From Muricoccus nepalensis (lineage in GTDB: Bacteria > Pseudomonadota > Alphaproteobacteria > Acetobacterales > Acetobacteraceae): a stretch of DNA of 64,000 nt. The stretch spans positions 33,094-97,093 of the forward strand of contig NZ_RCZP01000017.1 in assembly GCF_006438825.1 (NCBI RefSeq), given 5' to 3'. Made by a program: the position numbers and the translations under genes. Under the pieces are notes generated by a model. It had not been told where the DNA came from. It saw only the letters and a list, made by a program, of their open reading frames with translations, and did no database searches. Below are positions 35,154-43,356 of this stretch, one piece after another (within the stretch, counting starts at the first letter, position 1; every line of letters begins with the position of its first letter).

Positions 35154-36313
35154 CGCGGCGCGGGGCGCTGGAGCGCCCGGATGCGCTCCAGCGCCCCGTC
35201 CACCTCCTCGGCGGTCTGGTAGGGGCCGAAGCCGAAGCGGAGCCGGCGGCCGCGGCGGTCGGTGATGACGCGCGCGGCCTCGAGCCGGGCCTGCCAGCCG
35301 CCGGCGTCCTCGATGTCGAAGGCGAGGAAGTTGCCGCGCCGCGGTTCCGAGAGCGGCACGGCGAGCGAGGTGGGGTCGAGCCCGCTGCCCGCCAGCCCCG
35401 CGCAGAACCGTTCCTGCAGGGCATGGGCGTGGGCGTGGATCGCGCCGACGGTCAGCCCCACCTCCTCCACCCAGCGCAGCGCGGCGTCCAGCCGGTAGAG
35501 GCCCGAGGGGTCGAAGGTGGCGCCGAGGAAGCGGCGCCCGTCCTCCGCGTAGCCGACCCGCCCGTCGCTCGCGGCCAGGGCGCCGAAGGCCGCGTACCAG
35601 CCGGTGTCGCGCGGGCGGGGCAGCCAGCCCGGCGGGCAGTGGAGGAAGCAGGCGCCTTCCCCGGCCATGGCGTACTTATACCCGCCCGAGGTGTAGAAGG
35701 CCCGGCCCGCGAGGCGCGAGAGGTCCACCGGGCGCGCCATGAAGGCGTGGTAGCCGTCGATCACCAGCACCGCCTCGCCCGCGGCCTCGGCCAGCGCCTC
35801 CAGCCCGGTGAGGGCGTAGCCGGAGTGGAAGAAGACCTCGCTGACCCAGACGAGGTCGAAGCCGGCCCGCGCGGCCTCGGCCAGCCGCGCCACGCAATCG
35901 CCGCCGGGCTCGGAGGGCACGCGCGTCACCCGCACCAGCCCGTCCTCCTCCAGCCGCGCGATCTGCCGGGCGAAGGAGTGGAACTCGCCGTCCGTCGTCA
36001 GCACGCGGGGCGGGCGGCCCGTGGGCAGGGCGCTGAGGATGCGCCGGACGAACTCATGCGTGTTCGGGGCGAAGGCAATGGTGGAGGGGTCGGGCAGGCC
36101 GAGATGCCGCGCCACCCCCGCCGCGCAGCGCGCCGTGAGCGGGCCGAGCACCTCCTCCCACTTGCCGTCCTGCAGCCGGGCCGCGTCGTCCCAGGCGCGC
36201 GCCTGCGCCTCCCGCGTCGCGTCGGGCCAGGGGTGGTGGCTGTGGGCGGCGAAGTGGAGCCGGCCGGGCTCCGCGGTCAGGAAGCGCGAGAAATGCGCGC
36301 GCAGGTCCAGCAT
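35132..36313 (-). CDS. Kynureninase-like class V PLP enzyme
   Basis: This 393-aa fold-type I PLP enzyme has its lysine in YTSGGYKYAMAGEGACFLH near residue 212. An Asp for the pyridinium nitrogen is in AVLVIDGYHAFM near 187. HFAAHSHHPWPDATREA near the N-terminus and EGACFLHCPPGWLPRP resemble kynureninases, which split kynurenine to anthranilate and alanine. Proximity to kynA supports this, but class V aminotransferases and cysteine desulfurases share the fold. The assignment is therefore likely, not certain. Confidence 0.68.
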   Translation of the reverse strand: MLDLRAHFSRFLTAEPGRLHFAAHSHHPWPDATREAQARAWDDAARLQDGKWEEVLGPLTARCAAGVARHLGLPDPSTIAFAPNTHEFVRRILSALPTGRPPRVLTTDGEFHSFARQIARLEEDGLVRVTRVPSEPGGDCVARLAEAARAGFDLVWVSEVFFHSGYALTGLEALAEAAGEAVLVIDGYHAFMARPVDLSRLAGRAFYTSGGYKYAMAGEGACFLHCPPGWLPRPRDTGWYAAFGALAASDGRVGYAEDGRRFLGATFDPSGLYRLDAALRWVEEVGLTVGAIHAHAHALQERFCAGLAGSGLDPTSLAVPLSEPRRGNFLAFDIEDAGGWQARLEAARVITDRRGRRLRFGFGPYQTAEEVDGALERIRALQRPAPRQRIAGA

Positions 36314-36466
36314 CGCCCCTCCGGATTGTCGCCGTGCCGCCAGCGTATAGAGTGACCCCCGGAGACCGGGAATGACACGACGCCGTCAGACAGCGTCCGC
36401 GCCCCGCGCCGGCCCGGCACCGCCCGAGGGGGAGATGCGCGGGATGCCGGCGGGCCGGGCCGCCCC

Positions 36467-37423
36467 GTGACCGAGGACGCCCTGGGCTTCCCGGTGCGCG
36501 TCCCCGTGCCCGACCTCCGCGCGCTGGCCGGCGGCAACACCGGCATCCCCGGGGTCTGGCGCCTCGACTCGGGCCGGCCGGGCCCGCACGCGGTGATCAC
36601 CTCCCTCGTCCACGGCAACGAGTTCACCGGCGCCGCCGTCCTCGCCCGCTGGCTGCGCGCGGGGCTGCTGCCGGCCCGGGGCGTCCTCACCCTCGTCTTC
36701 GCCAACCTCGACGCCTTCGCCCGCTTCGACCCCGCCGACCCCACCCTGTCCCGCTACGTGGACGAGGACCTGAACCGGGTCTGGAGCCCGGCGCTCCTCG
36801 ACGGCGGACGGGACAGCCTCGAGCTCCGCCGCGCCCGCGCGCTCCGCCCGGTCGTCGAGGCCGCGGACGCGCTGCTCGACCTGCACTCGATGCTCTGGCC
36901 CTCGGACCCGCTCGTGCTGGCGCCCGCGAGCCCGGCGGCGCTGGCCATGGCGCGGGCGATGGGCGCCCCCGGCCCGATCGTCGCCGACGCCGTCCACCCC
37001 GAGGGGCCGCGCATGATCGACCACGCGGCCTTCACCGCCCCCGGCACCCACCGCGTGGCGCTCCTGGCCGAGGCCGGGCAGCACTGGGAGCCGGGCACGG
37101 AGGCCGTGGCCCAGGCCTACGCGGGCGGCTTCCTGCGCGCCCTCGGCATGGCGCCGCCCCCGGCCCGGCTGCGGCCCGAGCCCCCGGTCTGGCGCGTGAC
37201 GGGCGCGGTGACGGCGGCGTCGCGCCGCTTCGCCTTCACGGACAGCTTCCGCGGCGGGGCGGTCATCCCCCGCGCGGGCACGCTCATCGCCCGCGACGGC
37301 GAGGCGGAGATCCGCACGCCGCACGACGAGTGCCTGCTGGTGATGCCCTGCCCACGCGTGATGCGGGGGCACGTCGCGGTGCGGCTGGCCCGCCGGGAGG
37401 AGGCCGGAGGCGCCCGGGCCTAG
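36467..37423 (+). CDS. Zinc-dependent deacylase, AstE/aspartoacylase family
   Basis: This 318-aa M14-type metallohydrolase has zinc ligands in ITSLVHGNEFTGAAVL (His-Gly-Asn-Glu, near residue 49) and LLDLHSMLWP (His near 142). A conserved acidic-Arg patch is in YVDEDLNRVWSP near 101. Relatives remove succinyl, acetyl or other acyl groups from amino acids. The GTG start at 36467 is divergent from the kynureninase-like gene. The window lacks a recognisable kynurenine formamidase, so a role on an N-acylated amino acid linked to the kynurenine group is an open guess. Confidence 0.78.
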   Translation: MTEDALGFPVRVPVPDLRALAGGNTGIPGVWRLDSGRPGPHAVITSLVHGNEFTGAAVLARWLRAGLLPARGVLTLVFANLDAFARFDPADPTLSRYVDEDLNRVWSPALLDGGRDSLELRRARALRPVVEAADALLDLHSMLWPSDPLVLAPASPAALAMARAMGAPGPIVADAVHPEGPRMIDHAAFTAPGTHRVALLAEAGQHWEPGTEAVAQAYAGGFLRALGMAPPPARLRPEPPVWRVTGAVTAASRRFAFTDSFRGGAVIPRAGTLIARDGEAEIRTPHDECLLVMPCPRVMRGHVAVRLARREEAGGARA

Positions 37424-37442
37424 GCCGGGGTGGCGCCGCCGC

Positions 37443-38213
37443 TCAGGCCGCCGCCGGCTCGCCCGGCACCGGCTCCTTGCCGTCCGCCCGGATCAGCGCC
37501 GCGATCTCCGCCGCCGCCGCCTCGAGCGCCGCCTCGTCCGTACCCTTGGCGACGAGCGCGACGCCGTTCCCGCCCTCGCGGTAATAGGGGTAGGAGCCGA
37601 TGTCGAGCTGCGGGAAGCGGTTCTGCACGGCGGTCAGCGCCTCGGCGATCGTTCCCTCCAGCAGGCCGTGCGCGTGCACGGCGCGGGACTTCACGGGGGT
37701 GCCGCCCTGGAGCGTCGGCGCGACCACCTCGAACATGCTGCGCATGATCCGCGGCACGCCGGCCATGACGTGGACGTTGCCTATGGCGAAGCCCGGCGCC
37801 GAGGTTTCGGCGCAGAGGATGGGGGTGGCGCCGCGGGGCAGGGTCGCCATGCGCAGCCGGGCCGGGTTCATCGTGACGGGCGGCGAGCGGCGGGCGTAGT
37901 CGGCCTCCATGATCGCGCGGGAGGGCTCGTGCACCTCCCAGGGCACGCCGAAGGCGCGGGCCACGCACTCGCTGGTGATGTCGTCATGCGTCGGGCCGAT
38001 GCCGCCGGTGGTGAAGACGTAGGTGAAGCGGACGCGGATCTCGTTGACGGTGCCGATGATCGTCTCGGGCACGTCGGGGATCACCCGCACCTCGCGCAGG
38101 GGGATGCCGAGCTCCCCCAGGCGCGTCGCGAGGAACTTCAGGTTCGCGTCCTGGGTGCGGCCGGAGAGCACCTCGTTGCCGATGATGATGAGGGCGGCGG
38201 TCGGCTGGGTCAT
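37443..38213 (-). CDS. CinA-type molybdopterin-binding-domain protein
   Basis: This 256-aa protein has a MoCF/MoaB-Mog domain with TAALIIIGNEVLSGRTQDAN at the N-terminus and FTTGGIGPTHDDITSECVA near residue 70, as in the N-terminal half of CinA. The C-terminal NMN-deamidase domain of full CinA is missing, so this is the short alphaproteobacterial form. The domain binds nucleotides or pterins; in CinA-N it can act as an ADP-ribose/COG1058 pyrophosphatase. The gene is upstream of nothing obvious and convergent with the deacylase. Confidence 0.87.
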   Translation of the reverse strand: MTQPTAALIIIGNEVLSGRTQDANLKFLATRLGELGIPLREVRVIPDVPETIIGTVNEIRVRFTYVFTTGGIGPTHDDITSECVARAFGVPWEVHEPSRAIMEADYARRSPPVTMNPARLRMATLPRGATPILCAETSAPGFAIGNVHVMAGVPRIMRSMFEVVAPTLQGGTPVKSRAVHAHGLLEGTIAEALTAVQNRFPQLDIGSYPYYREGGNGVALVAKGTDEAALEAAAAEIAALIRADGKEPVPGEPAAA

Positions 38214-38316
38214 GGGCGGTTCCCCGGGAGTGGTCGAGAGAGGGTCGTCGCGCGGGCGGCCGCGTCAAGGCCGCGGGAATCACCTTTCCCCCGCGCCGGC
38301 CGCCGGGGAGGCGTCG

Positions 38317-39312
38317 TCAGAGGAAGTCCCGCAGCAGCGCGACCAGCGGCTTGTCCGCCGGCGGCATGGCGTAGTCGCCGAGCCTGTTCGGCCGCACCCA
38401 GGCCAGGGCCTGCCCCTCGCGCCCCTCGGGCGTGCCGCCCCAGCGGCGGCAGAGATAGAGCGGCATCAGCAGGTGCCGTCCCTCCAGCGGGTGGGAAGCG
38501 AAGGCGAAGGGCGCGAGGCAGGCGGCCGAGACGTCGATGCCCAGCTCCTCCTGCAGCTCGCGGATGAGCGCCGCCTCGGGCGTTTCCCCCGGCCCGACCT
38601 TGCCGCCCGGGAACTCCCAGAGCCCCGCCATCGGCTTGCCCTCGGGACGGCGGGCCAGCAGCACGCGCCCGTCCGCGTCCACCAGGCCGCAGGCGACCAC
38701 AAGGAGGAGGCTGGCCCCGGCCGGGGCTGCCGCGGGCGCCGGCGCGGGGGCCGCGGGTTCGGGCCCGGCCGAGAGCTCGGCCCGTCCGGCGCGGAAGCGG
38801 CGCACGGGCAGGCGGGCGTTGCGGGCGGTGAAGTCCTGCTCGGCCCAGCCGTCCTCCTGGAAGCCGATCCGCGCGAGCACGGCGGCGGAGCGCGCGTTCT
38901 CCTCGAGGACGGAGGCGTGGATCTCGTCGAGGTCGAGGTTGGCCAGCGCCCAGCGCGCCAGCCGCCCGGCCGCGCGCGGCCCGATGCCCTGGCCCCAGTG
39001 ACGCCGCGCGACCCAGTAGCCGAGCTCGGCATGGCGCGGGCGCTCGCGCGCCGTGGTCAGGCCGACGCAGCCCACCAGCGCCTCGTCCCGGACGATCGCG
39101 AGGTGCCAGGCGGTGCCGGCCTCGATCTGCGCGCGGGTGGAGGCGATCCACTCGTCCGCCAGGGCGCGGGAATAGGGGAAGGGGACGCGCGCCAGCATGC
39201 GCGCCACCTCCCAGTCGTTCACCAGGCGGTGGAGCTCGGCCGCGTCCTCCGCTCGGAGGGCGCGCAGCGTCAGGTCCCCCGCCTGCAGGGGCGCGAAGAT
39301 CGCGTCGCTCAC
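38317..39312 (-). CDS. Fused GNAT acetyltransferase - Nudix (MutT-like) protein
   Basis: This 331-aa two-domain protein has a RimJ/RimL-like GNAT domain in residues about 10-170 (LTLRALRAEDAAELHRLVND then LGYWVARRHWGQGIG, the acetyl-CoA loop). An Ala/Pro linker spans about 172-196. A MutT-type Nudix domain occupies 197-331 with the full Nudix box GKVGPGETPEAALIRELQEE near 233-255, ending in LG. The second half should hydrolyse oxidised nucleotides such as 8-oxo-dGTP. In many alphaproteobacteria the two domains are separate neighbouring genes after argJ; here they are one chain. It lies 40 bases downstream of rne in the same direction. Confidence 0.9.
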   Translation of the reverse strand: MSDAIFAPLQAGDLTLRALRAEDAAELHRLVNDWEVARMLARVPFPYSRALADEWIASTRAQIEAGTAWHLAIVRDEALVGCVGLTTARERPRHAELGYWVARRHWGQGIGPRAAGRLARWALANLDLDEIHASVLEENARSAAVLARIGFQEDGWAEQDFTARNARLPVRRFRAGRAELSAGPEPAAPAPAPAAAPAGASLLLVVACGLVDADGRVLLARRPEGKPMAGLWEFPGGKVGPGETPEAALIRELQEELGIDVSAACLAPFAFASHPLEGRHLLMPLYLCRRWGGTPEGREGQALAWVRPNRLGDYAMPPADKPLVALLRDFL

Positions 39313-39352
39313 CTCGGCTCTCCCGGACCCGGCCGGGCGCGGGGGCGCCGCC

Positions 39353-42300
39353 TCAGCGGCGCCACCAGCCCTTCTTCGCCGGCGCGGCCGGGGCCTCGGT
39401 GCCGAGCAGCACGGGCTGCACGACGGTGCCGGCCACCGGCTCCGCCCGCCCGGCCTCGACCGCCGGCACCGGCGGCGCCTCGGAGATCGAGGGCGCCGCG
39501 GGGGCGGGCTCGGGCGCGGCCGGAACCGGCGCCTCGGCGACAGGAGCCTCGGCAGGGGCCGTGGCGACGGGCTCCGCCACCGGCTCGGGCGCGGCGAGCG
39601 CCGGCGGCTCGGCCGCCACGGGAGCCGGGGACTCCGCCGCGATGGGGATCTCGCGCACGCTGCGGGGGGCCTCGGCCTCCTCCACGGCGTCCAGCGTGTC
39701 CATCAGGGCGTCGTAGGTGCCGCCGAAGGGATCGGCGGGGGTCGGTCCGGTGTAGCGGGGGGCGGGAGAGGCGTCGCCCGCGCCGGGCGCTGCCTGATCC
39801 GCGGCGCGCGGGGCTTCGCCGTCGGCGCGCGACGCGTCGCCGTCGGCGCGCGACGCGTCACCCTCCTCGCGGCGGCGGCGGCCGCCGCGGCGGCCCCGGC
39901 GGCGGCGGGCGTCGCCCTCGGCCTCCGGGCGGTCACCCGCCGCGCGCTCCTCGCCATTCGGGATGGCCCCGGCCACGGCCGCGTCCTCGGGCGCCTCGGC
40001 GACGGCTTCCGGGGCATCCTCGGACGCGTCCTCGGCCTCGCCCTCGGCGCCCGTGCCCGGCGCGGCACCGTCCTCGCGGCGCCCGCCACGGCGGCGGCGA
40101 CGGCGGCGGCGGCCGCGCTCCCCGGCGTCCTCGGCGGTGGCGGCCTCGCCGTTGGCGACCGGCGCGGCGGCGGCACCCGCCTCCTCCGGGGAGAGGATCT
40201 CCTCCTCCTCCTCGTCATCCCCGCCGCCGGCCAGGATCACCGGCTCGGGCGCGTAGTCCATGCGGAGCGCGGGCACGGCCGCGGGCGGCGCGGCCAGGGT
40301 CTGGGGTCGGGTGCGCTCGATCCGGTTCTGGGCCGCCGTCATGGCCGCGTCGGGCTCGAAGAGCACGCACATGGCGTGGCGGCTCTCCACCGCCGCCAGG
40401 CGCTCGCGCTTGCGGTTGAGGATGTGCATGGCGACCGCCGGCGAGCAGTGCACCACGATCTCGGCGGCGCGGCGGCGGGCGCCCTCCTCCTCGATGGCGC
40501 GGAGCACGTGCAGCGCGGCGCTCTCGTCGGAGCGGACGATGCCCAGTCCCTGGCAATGCGGGCAGGTGACGAAGGAGTGCTCGGTGAGGCTGGGGCGCAG
40601 CCGCTGGCGCGACATCTCCAGCAGGCCGAAATGGGAGATGCGGCCGACCTGGATGCGGGCGCGGTCGTGCTGCAGCGCCTCCTTCATGCGCCGCTCGACC
40701 ATCGCGTCGTTGCGGCTGCTCTCCATGTCGATGAAGTCGATGACGATGAGGCCAGCCAGGTCGCGCAGGCGGAGCTGGCGCGCGATCTCGTCCGCGGCCT
40801 CGAGGTTGGTGCGGAGCGCCGTGTCCTCGATGTGCCGGTCCCGCGTCGCGCGGCCGGAGTTCACGTCGATGGAGACGAGGGCCTCGGTCTGGTTGATGAC
40901 GATGTAGCCGCCCGAGCGGAGCTGGACCGTCGGCGACATCATGGCGTCGAGCTGCTGCTCCACGCCCATGCGCGCAAACAGGGGCATGCCGGGGTCGCGG
41001 TAGAGCTTAACCTTGCGCTCGTTCTGCGGCATCAGCATGCGCGTGAAGTCGCGCGCCTGGCGGAAGGCCTCCTCGCCCTCGATCTGGATCTCCTCGATCT
41101 CGCGCGCGAAGTTGTCGCGGATCGAGCGCTTGAGGAGGTCGGCTTCCTCGTACACCAGGGCGGGGGCGGTCGAGGACAGGGTGCGCGTGCGGATGTCGTC
41201 CCACAGGCGCAGCAGGTACTCGCAGTCGCGCCGGATCTCGGGCTTGGGCCGCTGGGCGCCGGCGGTGCGGACGATGATGCCCATGCCGCGGGGCAGGCCG
41301 ACCTCGTCGATCACCTCGCGCAGGCGCTTGCGGTCGGTGGCCGACGAGATCTTGCGGGACACCCCGCCGCCCTTGGGCGAGTTCGGCATGAGGACCGAGA
41401 AGCGGCCGGGGAGGGAGATGTAGGAGGTGAGCGCCGCGCCCTTGTTGCCGCGCTCCTCCTTGACGACCTGGACGAGGATGACCTGCCGGCGGCGGATCAC
41501 CTCCTGGATCTTGTAGTGCCGGAGGAACTTCGAGGGGATACGGCGCTCGCGGCGCTCCTCGTCGCTGTCCGTGCTTTCGCGGTCCTCGCGGTCGTCGCCG
41601 CCCACCGTCTCCGGCAGCGGCCCGGCGTCCTCGGCGCGCTCGTCGTCCTGCCCGTTCCCGTCGTCGCGGTCGTCGCGCCGGTCCTCGTCGGCGGCGGCCT
41701 CGGCGACCGGGTCGCCCTCGCTCACGCGGTCGACGTGCATGGTCATCGGCTGGGCGCGGGGCGCGGGCGCGCCGTCCTCGCCGCCGCCCGTCTCGCCGCC
41801 GATCGAGGCCGGGGTGGCGTCGATCGTCGCCTCGGCCGGGCTCTCCGCGCCGCTCTCCGGCGCGGAGGCCGCGGGGGTCTCCTCCGCGGCGGGCGTGGCG
41901 GGGGCGCCGTCCTCGCCGAAGCTCTCGCCCGCGGGGAGGCCCGTCGTCTCGGGGTGGTTCGCGGCCGTCTCCTGGCCCGGGTCGCCCGCGGGCTCCCCGG
42001 CGGGCGCCGGCTCCTCGCCCTCGGCGCCGAGGGCGGCGTCGGCGGATTCCTGAACGGCGGCGGCGGCCGAGGCGGCGGCCTGCTGGCGGCGGCCGTTGCG
42101 ATCGCGGTCACGCCCGCGGCCGCGGTCGCGGTCCCGCTCCCTGTCCCGGCCCGGGCGGGCGAGGTCGGCGTCGTCGCGGGGCGCTACGCGCTCGGCCGCG
42201 GTCTCGATCTCGTCCTCGGGATCCTCCTCGGCCGCCTCCTGGGCCTGGGCCTCGAGGAGGCGCTGCCGGTCGGCGACGGGGATCTGGTAGTAGTCGGGGT

Positions 42301-42523
42301 GGATCTCGCCGAAGGCGAGGAAGCCGTGGCGGTTGCCGCCGTACTCGACGAAGGCGGCCTGCAGGCTGGGCTCCACCCGGACGATCTTCGCCAGGTAGAT
42401 GTTGCCCTTCAGCGGGCGGCGGTTCTGGGTCTCGAGGTCGAAGTCCTCAAGACGGTTGCCGTCCAGCACCACCACCCGCGTCTCTTCGGGGTGGGATGCA
42501 TCGATCAGCATGCGCTTGGTCAT
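39353..42523 (-). CDS. rne: Ribonuclease E/G, endoribonuclease and degradosome scaffold
   Basis: This 1056-aa RNase E starts MTKRMLIDASHPEETRVVVL. The S1 domain (IYLAKIVRVEPSLQAAFVEY) is interrupted at about residues 95-325 by a long acidic/arginine-rich disordered insertion, then resumes at RRIPSKFLRHYKIQEVI. Catalytic aspartates are in VSIDVNSGRAT (near 552) and LIVIDFIDMES (near 594). The Zn-link is CPHCQG (near 655). The last 350 residues are low-complexity, with basic blocks (RRRRRRRGGRR) that would bind RNA and degradosome partners. The long structured leader upstream suggests autoregulation, as known for rne in other bacteria. Confidence 0.97.
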   Translation of the reverse strand: MTKRMLIDASHPEETRVVVLDGNRLEDFDLETQNRRPLKGNIYLAKIVRVEPSLQAAFVEYGGNRHGFLAFGEIHPDYYQIPVADRQRLLEAQAQEAAEEDPEDEIETAAERVAPRDDADLARPGRDRERDRDRGRGRDRDRNGRRQQAAASAAAAVQESADAALGAEGEEPAPAGEPAGDPGQETAANHPETTGLPAGESFGEDGAPATPAAEETPAASAPESGAESPAEATIDATPASIGGETGGGEDGAPAPRAQPMTMHVDRVSEGDPVAEAAADEDRRDDRDDGNGQDDERAEDAGPLPETVGGDDREDRESTDSDEERRERRIPSKFLRHYKIQEVIRRRQVILVQVVKEERGNKGAALTSYISLPGRFSVLMPNSPKGGGVSRKISSATDRKRLREVIDEVGLPRGMGIIVRTAGAQRPKPEIRRDCEYLLRLWDDIRTRTLSSTAPALVYEEADLLKRSIRDNFAREIEEIQIEGEEAFRQARDFTRMLMPQNERKVKLYRDPGMPLFARMGVEQQLDAMMSPTVQLRSGGYIVINQTEALVSIDVNSGRATRDRHIEDTALRTNLEAADEIARQLRLRDLAGLIVIDFIDMESSRNDAMVERRMKEALQHDRARIQVGRISHFGLLEMSRQRLRPSLTEHSFVTCPHCQGLGIVRSDESAALHVLRAIEEEGARRRAAEIVVHCSPAVAMHILNRKRERLAAVESRHAMCVLFEPDAAMTAAQNRIERTRPQTLAAPPAAVPALRMDYAPEPVILAGGGDDEEEEEILSPEEAGAAAAPVANGEAATAEDAGERGRRRRRRRRGGRREDGAAPGTGAEGEAEDASEDAPEAVAEAPEDAAVAGAIPNGEERAAGDRPEAEGDARRRRGRRGGRRRREEGDASRADGDASRADGEAPRAADQAAPGAGDASPAPRYTGPTPADPFGGTYDALMDTLDAVEEAEAPRSVREIPIAAESPAPVAAEPPALAAPEPVAEPVATAPAEAPVAEAPVPAAPEPAPAAPSISEAPPVPAVEAGRAEPVAGTVVQPVLLGTEAPAAPAKKGWWRR
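39816..39857. repeat. Tandem 21-nt repeat inside the rne tail
   Basis: Two identical 21-base units (39816-39836 and 39837-39857) encode the heptad GDASRAD twice in the disordered C-terminal part of RNase E. A third, diverged copy reads GEAPRAA. Repeat number may vary between strains. Confidence 0.8.
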
Positions 42524-42717
42524 GGAAGGGAAGGCTCCGCGCCGCGCGGGGCTCTGTGCGGCCGGCGGCGGTGAGGGTTGGGGGGCCGGGAGGGGACCGG
42601 CGCGGGGCGAGGGTGACCGTCATCCGCCGCCGTTCCTTTCTCCCGCGGGCACGAGGCCCGGATGCGCTTGGGCATGGGAATGCCCGGGTGGGTTCGGGCG
42701 CGGGGCCCGGTTGCTCA

Positions 42718-42810
42718 CGGGCGCCAGGGCGCCCGATGGGTTCGTTCTCGGGCGCCGGGGCGCCCGATGGGTACAGTCGCGGGCGCCGAGGCGTCCGGTG
42801 TCGCGGCCCT
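42718..42810 (-). repeat. Three tandem 31-nt hairpin repeats in the rne leader
   Basis: Units begin at 42718, 42749 and 42780, exactly 31 bases apart. Each contains a CGGGCGCC ... GGCGCCCG self-complementary core (third copy degenerate: GGCGTCCG). The first two have GATGGGT after it on the plus strand, so on the rne transcript an ACCCATC precedes each hairpin. A related hairpin with GATGGGT-like flank (GGGCATGGGAATGCCCGGGT) is at about 42670-42690. The array ends about 195 nt upstream of the rne ATG. Confidence 0.75.
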
Positions 42811-42935
42811 GCGCGGACCCCTCGGCGCGGCGATCCGCCTCCTTCGCAGGACGAGGGGCGCGCGCGGGCGGTCCGGCGGCTGGCGCGCGGTCCGCTGGTC
42901 CCGCCCAGGGGAAGATCCCATGGGGGGCAAGACAG

Positions 42936-43003
42936 GGCCCTGCCGCGCCGCGTGGCGCGCGCCGGAGAGGGGTGCCGGCCCGCGGCCCCGGCGCGGCAGG
43001 GCC
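42936..43003 (-). repeat. Large stem-loop in the rne leader
   Basis: A perfect 15-base inverted repeat, GGCCCTGCCGCGCCG (42936-42950) and its complement at 42989-43003, encloses 38 bases. It would be part of the rne 5' leader if transcription starts near 43148. It could be a structural platform for RNase E feedback control. The remaining 42524-43356 interval has no credible gene. Confidence 0.6.
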
Positions 43004-43154
43004 GGCTCGCCCGGCCGGAGATCGGCAATGGCGGCGGCCCCTGGCCGGGGTGCGCGGGGTCGGGCGTCCATGGCGCATCCGCGCCTAGACCGGCGGCCGT
43101 TCTGGTCGGCCGCGCCCGGAACCCTCCACCGGCGGCGTGCCGCCGGGGCAATGC

Positions 43155-43183
43155 ACCATACGCAGGGGGGGGCCGCGGAGCAA
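43155..43183 (-). promoter_or_regulatory. Candidate rne promoter
   Basis: On the reverse strand, -35 TTGCTC (43183-43178) and -10 TATGGT (43160-43155) are separated by 17 bp. Transcription near 43148 would give an rne leader of about 625 nt, longer than the roughly 360 nt of E. coli rne. Confidence 0.4.
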
Positions 43184-43356
43184 GGCGCTGTGTGCCACGG
43201 GCCACACCGCCCGCCGAAGCGCCCTGGCGGCCCCCTCCGGGGCCCCGGTTCGGCCCTCCCGCGGGCTCCCGGGCGCGTTGCGGCAAGGATTTGCCATCCT
43301 CCGGGTGCTAGGGTCTACCGACGGGGATGGGGCTTGGCCTGGGGGGGCCGGAGAGG

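Noticed and set aside
39197..42574. Plus-strand open frame of 1125 codons opposite rne
   Set aside because: RNase E on the reverse strand has all catalytic motifs. The plus frame is a low-complexity shadow of its biased codons.
42718..42810. CRISPR array reading of the 31-nt repeats
   Set aside because: The units are directly abutting with no unique spacers, are only three in number, and no cas genes are near. They fit RNA hairpins better.
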